Assembly (NCBI RefSeq): GCF_030936135.1 | Contig: NC_082595.1 | Span: 66,392,716-66,456,715 of the forward strand | DNA from: Gavia stellata | Taxonomy: Eukaryota; Chordata; Aves; Gaviiformes; Gaviidae | Length of the DNA: 64,000 bases | Reading direction: 5' to 3' | Part shown: positions 1-12,509 of the stretch, piece after piece | Numbering within the stretch: position 1 is the stretch's first letter | How the letters are laid out: every line of letters begins with the position of its first letter | Made by a program: the position numbers and the translations under genes | Notes under the pieces: generated by a model | What the model saw: the letters and a program-made list of their open reading frames with translations, nothing else | Told to the model about the DNA's origin: nothing | Databases searched by the model: none

Positions 1-161
1 AAATCCTTCATGAGGTACAAAGAAATAATCTCAGCAGGAACATCTCAACATCTTTTTCAAGAGAAGTACTTAAAAAAGTCTTTTGGCTAATACAATTCCC
101 CTGAATAAATAGGTGGAAAACTATGGTGTCCATAACAAAAGACTTACTAATCAAAACTCTA

Positions 162-167
162 TTTATT
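162..167 (-). terminator. candidate poly(A) signal, minus strand
   Basis: TTTATT on the plus strand reads AATAAA on the minus strand. It lies about 330 bases 3' of the stop codon of the possible terminal exon at 494-660 and would end its 3' UTR near 140-150. On its own the hexamer is common in AT-rich DNA, so it counts only in combination with that exon. Confidence 0.3.
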
Positions 168-493
168 GATTACTTTATGCCAACCGTCCTAAGTCAGAAG
201 TGAGCACATTAGCTTCAGCAATTTACAAAGCACGAGATATTACTCATCTTGTACTGGGACAGCTCTGCCTTCAGTGTCCTCAGGCAGCACTCTTCTAAGT
301 GTCTCCCAACTCTGTTTTTCCTTTTCATGGACAATTCCCTTTCCAAACAGGGCAAATGTTGACGACTGTGTCTGATTAGATATGTTTGAATATTCTATTT
401 TTTTTTTAATAGCTTTTGAAATTATTTGCCTGAAGTCATCTCCAAGCTAGTGACTAAGCAGGACTTAAAAAATCCTAGCTAGAAATTACTCTA

Positions 494-660
494 TCACGTC
501 TCTGGTGCTTCTGCTTTGCTGCTGGTAGGAACGGCCTCCTTCTCCCCTGCAGTATATGTGACATGAATTCCTGTAGCGCTATCCCATCTTGTGTCAGCAG
601 AGCTTTCAATAACGACATTTTGGGTTTCTTTAGATGCTTCATAGGCCTCTGAGAAACCTC
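494..660 (-). CDS. possible 3'-terminal coding exon of an unidentified minus-strand gene
   Basis: On the minus strand a reading frame runs from an acceptor-like site (T-rich tract ending TATATTAG at 661-670) to a TGA stop at 494-496. The exon would be 167 nt: two bases completing a codon from an upstream exon, then 54 codons and the stop. The encoded tail is hydrophilic and acidic, begins GGFSEAYEASKETQ, ends SSKAEAPET, and looks more protein-like than chance frames in this AT-rich DNA. A minus-strand AATAAA lies about 330 bases downstream (162-167), as expected for a 3' UTR. I do not recognise the protein and could not locate upstream exons between here and the CpG island at 8.4 kb. In mammals the gene on this side of ASCC3 is GRIK2, transcribed divergently, but this tail does not resemble the GRIK2 C-terminus. 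It could also be a lncRNA exon or a chance frame. Confidence 0.33.
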
Positions 661-670
661 CTAATATAAA

Positions 671-2413
671 ATAATACACAACAATAATCTGGAGATAACC
701 CCAAATTAGTTTTTAAATAAAAACTTGTATAGAATCCTAAGAGTTTCTTTTTCCTCTCTTTGCCTAGATATACATATACACACACATATGTCAGCAGTTT
801 GTGTAAGCAGTGAACCCTTAAGCTACAGCAGACTCTTGCCAGTTTCTCACAGCTACCAACCCCCTTCACATATTCATTTCTGAAACAAACCCTGTGATCA
901 AAATCTAACCTCTTTTTTCTACAGTGCTACACTACACTCAGAGACATGAGCCAGAATGGCAAACATCTAGCAGCATAACTGACAACAACCTAGCATCTGG
1001 CACTGAAAAAGATGTTCCACTTTCAGCAGAGCTCACAGGGATATCCAGCATCCTGCCGCGAGGCTGTGGGAATTGGAAGAAAAGGGAGTTGAGATGACAA
1101 TTTGCAGCTGTAGCTGACTGAGCAAATTCTGACTATGTCCCAGTTTCAGAATCTGGTGAGAATACTGTTGTTTTTGCCATTTGATCACTCAGATCTTGCT
1201 TTAAAGGATCAATTACCAGTTAAAAGGAGAAAAGGATTTTTCTGTCTGTGTCTGGCCAGAAAAGCAACCTTTTTTTTTCTTTCTTGTGAAAATTTTGCTG
1301 GTACTCTGAGGTGACTCTAGATGAATATCACCTGGTCTCAGCAAGTATCACCTTCAGACCACATAAACTACGATACAACCACCTTGCTTTTGAGGAATGC
1401 ATCATATTGGAAACATAGCGTGCTTATATTCCAAGATAAGTAATACTGAACATTAGATCTCAGCATTCTTGGCTTGAAAATAAGAATTTTCATTGATATA
1501 AGGAGGGGCTGTAATGATGTTGCTTTTTCCAGTAATTTTTTTCCAAAACCCATGTGAATCAATCACTTACATTTCCCTTTCTTCAGCGTTATCCAGTATT
1601 TAGAGATAAGATATTGATACTTTCTTCAGCAAACTACTTTCTTCAGCTGCTCTTCTTTGACAAACTTATTAAAGGAAATATAAATAGTATGAATCATTGC
1701 AGTAGTATAGTTGAGATGGAGAACCAGTTCTACCACTTTTTGTATGTGCCACCAGGGCATATAGAAATATGAAGAAAGACCAAAGAAAACATAAGATGAC
1801 AGGTAAGGTCTGCCCACCAGGCTCCAAATCTGGCTCTACAGTATTAGCAATCAGTATCAGCCTAAACGGGTGTGAAGTGCAGCCTGTTGGCCATGATGAT
1901 TCAACATTACACACTGAAATTTTGTGTATAAAAGAATTATTTTAATGTGCAGTCTTTCAAAATCACTAACAAAAGAATGAGAAAGAAACAAGAAATAGGA
2001 TACTATATATATACCTCAGACCAACATAATTTCTTTCTGGTTTGTATTTCTGAGCAGGTCCCATTCCTGACCACACACATAGTTCTTACATTATAAATAA
2101 TTTTTTAAAATAAATTAACAAATAATGAAACACAGGATTCAGTTCTAGCCTTCTCCCTGGGCTTAACTGCTTTTAATAGTTCTATACTTCATAACTGCTC
2201 ACCCAAAACGTTATACAACAGATCATCTCTCTCTCTGGCAAGATACTATCATGTCAGAGTGTTAAGTCAAGTTCAGTTCAGTTCAGTTAAATTAAGAGTT
2301 CTCAAACCCGTGAATAGCTCTCACCAAGACTAAAAACTGGCAACAACGTGGCTGTTTCAAACACCAGTTGTCATTTTCTTACAAAGTTTTACTCTATCCA
2401 TTAATATAAGTAC
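671..2413. other. intergenic sequence without recognised gene
   Basis: AT-rich DNA between the possible minus-strand exon and the first CR1 fragment. Short frames on both strands lack protein character. A short GTTCA/CAGTT run sits at about 2270-2290. I see no RNA gene or identifiable mobile element. Confidence 0.5.
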
Positions 2414-3141
2414 AAGTTGGGTGAGGAGTGGCTGGAAAGCAGCCCTGCAGAACGGGATCTGGGGTTGATGGTCGACAGCAGGCTCAACATAAGTCGGCAG
2501 TGTGCCCTGGTAGCCAAGACAAACATCAAACACGGTATGACCAGCCAGTCAAAAGAGGTGATTATCCTGCTGTATTCAGTGTTGGTGCGGCCTCACCTTG
2601 AATACTGTGGGCAGTTCTAGGCCCCACAATTTAAAAAAAATACTTGAATGTGTCCAGAAGAGGGCAACAAAGTTGGTGAAAGGGCTCGAAGGGAAGTCCA
2701 GCGGCTTAGGACTCTGGGTTCGTCTAGCTTGGAGAAAAGGAGGCTGAGGGGCGACCTCATTGCTCTCTACAGCTTCCTGAGGGGGGGAAGTGGAGAGGAA
2801 GGTGCTGATCTCTTCTCCCTGGTATCCAATGATAGGATGCATGGGAATGGTTCAAAGCTGTACCAGAGGAGGTTTAGACTTGACATTAGGAAGCATTTCT
2901 TTACTGAGAGGGTGGTCAAACACTGGAACAGGCTTCCTAGAGAGGTGGTTGATGCCCCAAGCCTGTCAGTGTTTAAGAGGCATTTGGACAATGCCCCTCA
3001 TAACATGCTTTAACCTTTGGTGAGCCCTGAATTGGTCAGGCAGTTGGACTAGATGATCGTTGCAGGTCCCTTCCAACTGAAATAGTCTATTACATTCTAT
3101 TCTATTCTATTCTATTCTATTCTATTCTACTCTATTCTATC
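2414..3141 (+). mobile_element. CR1 LINE, 5'-truncated 3' fragment with ATTCT tail
   Basis: This is the last part of a CR1 non-LTR retrotransposon, sense strand. Conserved 3' ORF2 peptides are present, among them [24 protein letters not shown] and [14 protein letters not shown], followed by the PREVV region and the typical 3' UTR with the TTGGACTAGATGATC and CCTTCCAACTGAAATAG blocks. The reading frame is broken by a stop and a small deletion near 2617-2650. The 3' end has expanded into a run of ATTCT units (about 3092-3141); CR1 elements normally end in a few copies of a short ATTCTATGA-like repeat. It is more diverged than the copies at 27.3 and 43.8 kb and cannot move itself. Confidence 0.93.
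3092..3141. repeat. (ATTCT)n microsatellite
   Basis: About nine to ten ATTCT units with one ATTCTACTCT interruption, grown from the CR1 3' tail. Likely length-polymorphic. Confidence 0.9.
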
Positions 3142-6100
3142 TTTAAACAGTTGCATATGGTGATGTTCAAAAAAGAAATGTTACTTGTTTGTTTCATGTT
3201 CAGAATGAAATTATATTTCCATTTGTTTTACTTTCTTTTTTCATTCTCCTTTGATACAGAGCTGGCAAATATATCAATAGAAATTCACAAAACATGACAC
3301 ATAGTACAGTAATCTTGAAATCATGCAAGCATGGATCAGACTAGACACATAAACAAGGTACAGAAACACTATGGCTAAAGAAGACCCTTAAAAGTAATTC
3401 TCTAAATCAATACTGGTAAATCTTTTAAAATATTGTTGATGTTTTCTAAGGACAGGCTCCTTGTTGGATATAATAATATAAATTTTCTATTAGATTCTGA
3501 TGTATTTATTTTAAAAAGCAAATAAAAGGTCATAGTTTTCTGAAAGAAAAAAAAAGCTTATTCAACTGTTATATATGAAAAGTCATTCACGATGAGATGA
3601 TTAACTCCATCAGCATTAAAAAAATCGTAGCAGTGGGGATTACTAGGAAATTTGGAACTGTTTAAACTTAGGCTCAACACTTGAAAGAAAACTTGCCCCT
3701 ACCACTCCAGAATCCTGTTAAATTATGAGAATGAGTGTGATGTTTCTATACTCTTTATCCATACCTGTGAAGTAATTAATGCTGTTGCAATTTTAAATAA
3801 ATTTAAGACATTACAGATAATCATACAGGGAGACTAGTAAGAAACATATTTTTAATTCTAGCTACATTGATATTGACCAGCACAGAAAGCATATCATGCT
3901 GCTTAATTAACCTGGAAAACCCTGGACAAAATATAAGATTGTTCTGAAAAATCACTAGGTTAAGGAAGAGCAACTGGGCGTTAAATCCAGGTACATTCAT
4001 ATCCGGCAGAAGATAATATGAATAGATTGAAGCCAGAAAGCAATGCAGAAGAACCAGTAATAATGGAGATTATATACCCCCTTTATGTAGCCTGCATTAC
4101 ATTAAAAAGGGCTCAGGTCTCAAAGAACAAATTTGAATTATGAATTTTTATGCAGCAGTGGCTACATATTTTCTTATGCATATCTTCTTCAGCAGTATTT
4201 TCTTATGATACACTGTGTATTAAGCTTCAAGAACTCGCAGACCACTTAGAATATCTGTGCAACTTTTAAATAAAGTATTAAAAGCCATGGGAACAAGATG
4301 ACTGTAAAGAATTACAGCTTATTTGAATGACAGCATCTCCAGCGCACTGACTTTTGCTAGCATTGCAGTTGTGGCCATGCACAATATGATTACTTTGTAA
4401 TCATGGGCAATAGAGATTTTGGATGTTTTCTGAGGAAGCTGCATTATCCTCACATAATAACATTGATTTAAAATTCTTCTCCCAGTGTTGGTAACAGTGG
4501 CATCTGCAGAGAGCAGTTTAGTTTTGAATGCTTGACACTCTCATCACAGCAGAGATCAACAGTGAGTCAAGGATGTCTGTCAGGTTCATCTTACAACTTC
4601 AACAGAGGCTGAATTTGTTAAATTTTTCGGAACATGGTCATTTAATAAGTTTTCTGTTGTCAAAGTAAAGACAAGGTTGTTCTAATTACTAGTCCATTTC
4701 TTTTCTGAATCTGAAGTATACTTAAAGTAACTGTAAAATTCATGGTTCACATATTAGCGTGAGTTTTTAGTTGTTAAAAAGAAAAAAAAGAGTTAATTCA
4801 ATAGCCCATAAATTACAATGCATTTGCAGATAAAAATTCAAGTGTCACCAGCTGGCAGAACTCAGAGTGACTATAATCTAGGGATCAGGACTTGTGAGTA
4901 CCCACTGTTCTTCATGTGAAAACCCCTTGTTTAACTCTGAGTACAATATTGCTTGGTTAAGAAACACATAGAGTGAGAAATACAGCAGTGAATTCACTCA
5001 TGTAAATTTCACGGCATTTCGCAAACTTAAAATCAAATACATTTCTTGCTTTCCAGATTCTACAATTTTGGGCCTACTTCACTGAAACCTTTTTCTAAAA
5101 TTCCAGTTAGAACTTCTCACATGGGTATGCTGGAATGATTTGACCCAAAAGAGAGAGAGAGACTTTTTTACACCTTTTTATTGGATCTGCAAGAGGCATA
5201 ACAGTCAAACAAAGGAGAGGACATAGTGAACTGCAGATTTATATACTAAAGAATATTGAAATGCTGCCAAAGATCTGATACTATACAAAAGAGAATAAAC
5301 AAAGGATTATTTAAGGTGTGGACATCAAACAAAAGATGTAAGAAGAAATAAGAAATTTTTTTTCCTGAGGAGCAAATCCCTTTTAAGTTCATTTCATAAC
5401 TTACATCTCTGTCCATCGTAGCCCATAAATAAGGTGAAATTGCACTCACCTTGCATATCTCCCTTTAGCTAACTTTAGACATTACATTACTATATACACA
5501 TCTACATATGATCTGGTCATTTTATGCTCCCTTTACTGATAATTGAGAAGCACTGGCTTGATTAATCTGATTTTAGGGTAAGATGGACAGAACCTGCCTG
5601 CTTCCACTGATTCTTAAGCAAATGCAGAAGACGAGCACAGACGTAGATTTCTGTGTAGCAGGAATGTAAAATTTTTAAGACAAAGTCCTCTCTATGGATA
5701 ATTTTTTTATCACTTTTATACATCATATGTGTTCCAAAAAAACATTAGTACATACTGAAGAAAACCAGAATTTTTTTCCTGAGGTACTTAGTAAGTCTAT
5801 GTTAAGTCATCTGCATTTGATAAAATTAATTCCATGCAATGCCTGGCACTTCTGGTCCACTAAAAATCTAGCAGATAGTATCTTTATTGTAAAATATCAC
5901 CTTACACATACATTGGTATTAATACAACTGAGGACATAAGCCATTTAGTTAAAAAACTTGCTTCAAAAATGATTTAAAACTTGGAACAGTAGTAGGTTAG
6001 TATGTACAACCGTTTGTGTATTTAAGGTCTTTGAAAGCTAGGTCATAGTAAGGCTGTGGTATATTCCTAATGTTTGCTAGGAAGTGAATGTCAAGAAAAA

Positions 6101-8409
6101 ACAAAGAGCTACTAAAATGTAAGGTTTCAACATTTTCCAAGACGAGGAAACAAACATAACCCAGTAAATCAGATTTTTTTTTTTCCATTAGTGGAAGACC
6201 TCAGGCTTTGTATTGACCTGACCGTGCAGGGTCTCAGAATTTGTCTGGGCTTGTCTCAGCCTGAGTTGGTTTTAGCTTGCTTTAATAGTTGTCTAGTGGT
6301 CAAGTGACTATGGCATGATGTGTTTTATCTTACTCTCGGTCAATACCACATATGTTAGCGGTCTGAAAAACTGAGGCAGTCAGTTTGTACGAAAATCTGT
6401 CAACTGAGGCTGGGAAGGCTGTAGGGCAACTCTCCAACTTGAGCTGGGAGCCAATGAGAAGGAAGCAGATTGTGTTAAGAAAACATCTAAAAATAAACAC
6501 AATCAGGTTACAAGATAGGAGGAAGAAAGCAGGAACATTGTGCTCCTCCTGGCAAAAAGAAGAAACCCCCAAATGGGAACATTATCCTGAGGGAAGACTC
6601 ATGATGCTGACATCTTGTAAACCCCCCCTGCATTCTCCTTGAGAGGGACAGGTAGGTCCCTTAGGATCCAGCAGATCATTTGAAAGGTGACCATAACACA
6701 AAAGAAAAGGGTAGATACTAGGAAGGTTTTAGTTGCATTATAAAAGAGACTTTTCTCTAGGAGGTAACTTGGACTGTTAAGATTGTCAAAACATTAATTG
6801 GGCTGAAAGTCAATTCTTGGTCCTATATATGGTGAGTTCTCTTTTGCCCATAAGTAAGATTTTGAGTGCAACACAGACAAAGCTACATAGCCTGTGATCT
6901 TACAAGATCCGTGGGTAACATGACTTTGCAAAGCCAAATTATTCCTTGCAAAGCCTAGCTTTGTAGAATTAATCCTGAATGTCTATTTTAAAAAAAAGAT
7001 ACCTTTCATCATTAAGTATCTCTCTGTTGCCGTTTATCTATTAGAAAACATTCAAACTGTACTAGTTTTTGTCTACAAATGGAAGTATACACATTGCCTC
7101 AGTATTGCCTCAGTCTCTCCTCTCTGATAAGAAAAAAAGTCTTGGTTTGGTTAGGCTGGAAACTTGTTTTTTTGTGAAGTACATGTTTCAAAAAGTCAGG
7201 AAGGAAGGGTAGAACTGTAGTATTTGTTAAGTGACAGCTCTGACTCACAAGTCTGTAATGGAATTTCTTCCTAGCTTAAGGAAAGCAATATGCCAATGAC
7301 TATTCCTCACTCTCCATTAAAAATTTGTGCTCAGCAAGAATATAAAAGCATTCCTTAAAAAGTGAAGAGTATTAGAAGAATGCATAAGAGGATTGCTCTC
7401 TTTTTTAAGATGCTTTCTTTTTTAAGATGCTCTCTTTTTTAATTACACGTAACTTTGCCTGACAGATCCATGCATTAGAAATATAAAATACCGTATTTAT
7501 AAGACATTCACATTTGGTTTGAGAATATGGTTGTAAAATTATGCTACAAAAATTGAAATCCTAGCATCAAGTTACAGGAGCTTAATTACAGTACTTTTTG
7601 CTAGTCCACTATGAAGATTTTTAATAACATGACAACTGAATAAAAGTGGCAAAAATTCGGCATTTCCAGTGTTTAGATTAGTCAAACACTCTAAGGATAA
7701 GTGGTCTAGAAACATTATAACCAGTTCCACATGGCCATCTACCACAGCCAAGACCCATATGCTTTATGATTCTTCTAAACTGTGTATGTTTCCTTCTTTG
7801 GAAGGAATGGAGGGATGGAGTATGTTACTATTTTCTTGGGAGTGTGTTTTTGAACATCTCCAACTGTACAAATACAAGCCCAGGCACATACGTGCATGAG
7901 CGCTTGCCTTCTTTGATATGAGTGGAATACGTGCTAGAATTGCAGAGATGAAAGCATGAAAGCAGTTCAGTGATCTGAGAATATAATGCCGTTAAATGCT
8001 TTGCAAGACAGAACACAAGAAAAGACTCGAGAAGACAGAAGTCAGAAATAAATCATCTGAATGCTAACAGCCAGTTGGAGGCCTCTTAGAGGCCAGATGT
8101 ATTTGCGTACAGATACCCAAGCACTCTAGAGTGAGCATTTTTTTCCTTGCAACTCGGCTTTGTCCTAAAATTATCTGACATCGCTCATTCTTCTTTCTCC
8201 CTTTCTCTGCTCAGCTTGGTCTTTAGCATCATTTTACTATGGTGCCTTTGGATTGGAAACCCCATTGCTCAGGAATACACAAGACTCAATAAACAAGCAT
8301 GGAAAAGCACGTAAGGCAGGCACACACTGGTGTACAGACATGGTTTGGGAAGCAGTAAGTCTGCAGTGATGGACAAGCCGGTAAAGCGCATAGAGGGCTG
8401 AAAGCCACA
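3142..8409. other. 5' flank of ASCC3, no recognised gene
   Basis: AT-rich DNA upstream of the CpG island. No frame on either strand gives a recognisable protein. A 17-bp unit is repeated at 7394-7442 and a GA run occurs near 5151-5161. About 6200-6660 is somewhat richer in GC, contains a CCAAT box, and might be an old unclassified repeat, but I cannot name a family. Distal regulatory elements cannot be excluded by reading. Confidence 0.45.
7394..7442. repeat. 17-bp tandem repeat, about 2.9 copies
   Basis: Three adjacent copies of a unit of the form TGCTCTCTTTTTTAAGA (7394-7410, 7411-7427 and a partial 7428-7442). The middle copy differs by one base. It is probably a replication-slippage product. 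Confidence 0.85.
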
Positions 8410-8829
8410 GAAACCCACGCCCGGGAAAGCCCGAGGCACTTCCGCGGGAGCAGAAACGCTGCCGGGAGCTGCCCCCACGGCTGTATTTGATCATGCAGGG
8501 AACAACTGCTGTGGGCGGCCGCAGCTGGCGGCACAGCAGCCGCAGTACCTCGGCGAGACGCATTTTTCTACACAGAAAAGGCAGCGGACGGTGCTAGCGC
8601 GGGCGAGGAGGAAGGCGGAGGTGCGGCCTGTAGCCGGGGTAGGCCTATGCACGGCGCCGGCTTTCCGCGGCGCGAAGAGGCAGGGAGGATGGGCGGGGGA
8701 GGGCAGAGGCACGTCCTGGGCGCGGAGAGCCGGCGAGGCGGGTGAGCGGGCCGGGCCAGGCCGCAGCACAGCGATAGGCACGGCGGCACACCGCCCGCGC
8801 CGCTTCGCGCCTCGCCCCGCCTGCTCACT

Positions 8830-8891
8830 TTACGGCAGTGTCGCGCCGCGCCGGCTCTTCGCGGCAGCGGAACCGGCAGGCCGGAAGGCAG
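8830..8891 (+). other. ASCC3: candidate untranslated exon 1 of ASCC3
   Basis: The ASCC3 start codon lies in an exon that begins with a splice acceptor at 26,565-26,566, so at least one untranslated exon must lie upstream. In the CpG island the donor CAG|GTGCGC at 8889-8897 is the best placed candidate. The 5' end given is a guess, because CpG-island starts are diffuse. Other possible donors are GCGG|GTGAGC at 8741-8742 and CTCG|GTGAGG at 9080-9081. RNA evidence would be needed to choose between them. Confidence 0.45.
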
Positions 8892-9162
8892 GTGCGCGGC
8901 GGGCTCGGGCGGGCGGGGGTCGGGCGGCTGCGCGAGGCGGGCGGGTAGACGGGGTTCGCCGGGCTCCGGCGGCGGGCGGCTGGCAGCGGCCTCGGTGGCG
9001 GCCGGAGCTTGCCGAGCTCCCGCAGATGGGGCGAACATTGCTCTCCGCCGCGGCTGGTGCCGCGGTCTGGCCCCCCTCGGTGAGGAGTGGGACCGCCCGG
9101 CCTGGCCTGCCCCGGCGGCGGTGCGCGTCCTCCCGCCGGTGCGCGCCCTGCCCGCCGCCCCC

Positions 9163-9178
9163 GGGGGGGGGGGGGGGG
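9163..9178 (+). repeat. 16-G homopolymer in the promoter island
   Basis: Uninterrupted run of 16 G. With the neighbouring G-rich tracts (about 9290-9340) it can form G-quadruplexes in the transcribed 5' region. Its length is prone to sequencing error. Confidence 0.9.
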
Positions 9179-9199
9179 CGCGCCGGGCTGCCGGCGGGG

Positions 9200-9247
9200 C
9201 CCGGCTGTTTAGGGGCAGCGAGGCCCGGCTGTTTAGGGGCAGCGAGG
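9200..9247. repeat. 24-bp perfect tandem duplication
   Basis: Two exact copies (9200-9223 and 9224-9247) of a GC-rich unit starting CCCGGCTGTTTAGGGGCAGC, in the 3' part of the CpG island just downstream of candidate exon 1. Probably a recent slippage duplication. Confidence 0.93.
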
Positions 9248-12200
9248 CCGCTGGTGGGTGCCAGGCCTTGCCCCCACCCCGGCCCGCCTCCTGGCGGGGG
9301 CCCGGTGGCAGGGCCAGCCGCGGGGGGCGGGCAGGGTGCCCTGGCCCGGCAGTGGGGCCGGGGCCTGCCGTCTGCATGCGTGTGCCCGAGCCCCAGCGCA
9401 CACTTCAATGGGTGATAGAATATCGCTAATAAAGGCCGGGTCCCGTTCTTCTCTCGTTCTGTTTCTGTTCTTGGCCTCAGAGTGTTTATTGAAACAGGGG
9501 TGACAGGCGTATTGTCAAGTGGGAAACGGCACAGCTGTTGAAGAGGCCTGAATACTTTCAGTACTTACTGCTGGTATTAATAGATGTAGAGAACTAGAAA
9601 CAAAGAATGGAAAACCAGCACATGATCACGTAGAGTGTTTTTCCCCTTTGAGTACTACTTGCTTCATTTTGGTTGGTAATGGTAAACCGACATCTTTGCT
9701 TGTAAAACGCATCATGATCTCTAGCATCCAAAGGCTTACCCTTCAGGTGCTTCAGGAGAGTGTATTGTGTTGGAATTCAAACACCACCTTTATTTAAAAG
9801 CTTGTATGAGTTCTGAATTTAGATTTTGTTGTTTTTAATATACTAACATTTGTGTAGACCCTTTTCAATCATCAGGCCTTTTAAAGACTTGACTGTGAAA
9901 TAGTACTATTGAAATGGAACTGGTAATCTTCGCTTTAGCAGAGAATCGATCTAATGGTCAAGCTTAGTTATTTTCTTGAGGATAGGCTTGATTTGAGTCT
10001 AGTCAACAAGTAGAAAAAATACTAGAAATTCCAGAGAAGATGCAACGAGGGTTATGTATGTCCCCGTGGTAGGTTGCAGAGGAAGAAAACCAAACCAACT
10101 GTCAGTTCAGATGCAAGCTGGCTTTCATCTGAAGACCACATTAATTATATCAGTGAGGTGCTGAGTCTAAGTAAGCACACACTGCTTTTCAGCAGACGCT
10201 GGAATAAAATAATTTCCTTTGGATCTGACTTGCTTCTGGCCATGACAGGGTACAGTTGCATCATCCTGGAATTAGTTATGTAGATATTTGGAGGAACTCT
10301 CTTCCCATTTATATGGGAGCACTGACCAACTCCCAACTAGGGCCTTTATGTGTTGTATAAATTAGTTTAAATGTTAGACCTGCTCAGTTATCTCTAAAAG
10401 CTAGCTTGGCCTTTGGAAGAGGTGAGATCACTAGTTCCATTGAGTCAGAAGGTAAGAAATTGTTAAATGACAGTATTTTGTTCTGGCAGTTCTGTTTATG
10501 GAGCTTTCTTTGAAGCTAAACCTGAAGTGATACTTAGGTAGGCTTTCTGTTTTTACAATTAAGAGGAACGCACACTGCTCTTGTTCACTCCTTTTTTTTC
10601 TTCTTGTTCCTTTCTGCAGCTGACATGTATGTATTTGAAATGTATCAGCATGTTTCTCCTCCCAATAACCTGTCTAACCTGAGTTTGTTGTATCTTTCCT
10701 AGTGGGTAATGTCTTCTACATTGCTGGTCATTTTTGTTATCCTCCACTGCATCCTTATAAACTGGTATGTGTCCTTCTAGAGACAGGGTGCACAACAAAG
10801 ACAACAGTACTCTCATGTAGTCTTTTAATACTGACTAGTGGAAGGACAACTCAGTATATTTTAAGGCATCACTCTTGTCTTTAAATATTAATGTTTCCTG
10901 TCTTTCTACATCTTTCCATGTTTCCAGCATGACAGATGACATGATGATTGTCACTTTCTGTAGATGTGTTTCTGCAAAACTGCAACTAATGTGTTGTTTC
11001 TTGGCATCCTCTGTTTTTGCGGTTTCTTACTCTTGCTTTAATGTAATATGTTTTACTATCCATGCTGGATATGGTTCTTTCAATATAATTGTAAATTGTA
11101 ATTTGGCCCCTAAAATAGTTGCAGTCCCTTACATCTCAGTGTCATTTACAGGTTTAGTAAGTGTAGTCTTAATTCTGTTGTCAGGAATAACATTTAGAGT
11201 TGAAAAATCTTTTTTTACAGAGTTAATAGAAGAGTTGTCCTTCTAAAGTACCAGTGCGTATTTCTGCAGGTTCTTGTTAAACTACAAATCTTTCTCTGAA
11301 AAAAGTTATCCTTTATAAATACTGAACTGAGCTCAGGCTGGTCCATGTTCTTCCTGCGTGTTTCATTCCTCTTCTCTTACATAGTCATAGGAGCTGCTAT
11401 TGGGGTGGGGAGGTGGTTGGGGGAAGGAAAGGCACATGTTGTCTTTCGCTGGATAGTTAAAATGTAAAGTTTATTTGGAAGCTTCTAAATGTGTGATTAA
11501 TTCTAGCTCATATTAATGTTTTGAGTACTGAACAGGTTTCTTTTTTCCCCTACAAAATTTGCTGGAAGTCCTCATTACTCCAAATAACAGCTTAAAGTTT
11601 TCCAGGTGAATTGTTTTTAGCAACAATTGTTGAAGTTGGTGCTGAGCACTTTCCAGCCGATGCATTTTTTTTAAGCCAAATTACGCTTTAATGTTTGGAG
11701 AAAGAAGAAAAAACAAAATCTACTCTCTAGTTTGGACAAACTTAGCTAATTAAAAGCAGTTTAACAGATGACCTATAATGTGTAGTTGGAAGTTTGTTAG
11801 AAATATGATAGCTGATGTCTGAACTAAGAGAAGGAAACAAGGGTTGGACCCACAAACAGATTTAGAGACATTAGGCTCCTGAATACCAAATTGTGATCCT
11901 CAGAATCTCTGTTGTCATCTCACCCTGTAGCTCTGTTTTCAAACAAAACGTTTGTCTAGTGTCTCTCTCCTGTAGTGGCCAGCAGCAGGTGCTTAGGTGA
12001 TGTACTGAAAAAAAAAATAAAATTGGAGAACAAATACAGTGATACCTTTGCTTCCATATTACCTTTCAGTATTCAGTGATTTGAACAACTGATGATCTGC
12101 CTCTAAGCTGTTGAGTTCAGTAACTACCAAAGTATCTGACTTCCATTAATTCTTCTAATTCTTTTTTGAGCATGCGTGAACTTCTAGTCTTTTTGGCAAC

Positions 12201-12509
12201 TTAGGGCAATGAATTCCCAGATTTAATTATGTTCTACAAAGGAAAGACATTCCATTTGGTATTGTTTTCACTCTAATACTCAGTTTTATCATGTACCTCC
12301 TTATTCTTACATTATGAGCAATAGTCAGTCATTCTGTATTTACCCGTTCTTGCTTTTTAAACACCTCATCACATCACAGAAATGAGCAATTTCATGTTTA
12401 TGGCAAGCACAGTCCCTATGGGGATCTATAGTTGGGGCATTCTTTATGCTCATCTCTCTCTGAGGAATTTGATTGCCTCTCTTCGCACAAAGCGATGTGA
12501 GTATGTTCC

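Larger units (their letters stand above)
8410..9430 (+). promoter_or_regulatory. ASCC3: CpG island promoter of ASCC3
   Basis: About 1 kb of very GC-rich, CpG-dense DNA within AT-rich surroundings, located where the untranslated first exon of ASCC3 should be. No TATA box is evident, which fits a housekeeping CpG-island promoter. A CCGGAAG core at 8881-8887 matches the ETS/GABP consensus. Long frames on both strands across the island (up to about 277 codons) are low-complexity Pro/Arg/Ala/Gly translations caused by the lack of AT-rich stop codons and are not proposed as genes. Such islands often fire in both directions, so antisense transcription is possible. Confidence 0.85.

Noticed and set aside
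8568..9415. Long open frames on both strands of the CpG island (up to 277 codons)
   Set aside because: Low-complexity Pro/Ala/Arg/Gly translations open in several frames on both strands, as expected where AT-rich stop codons are rare. No domain or known N-terminus.
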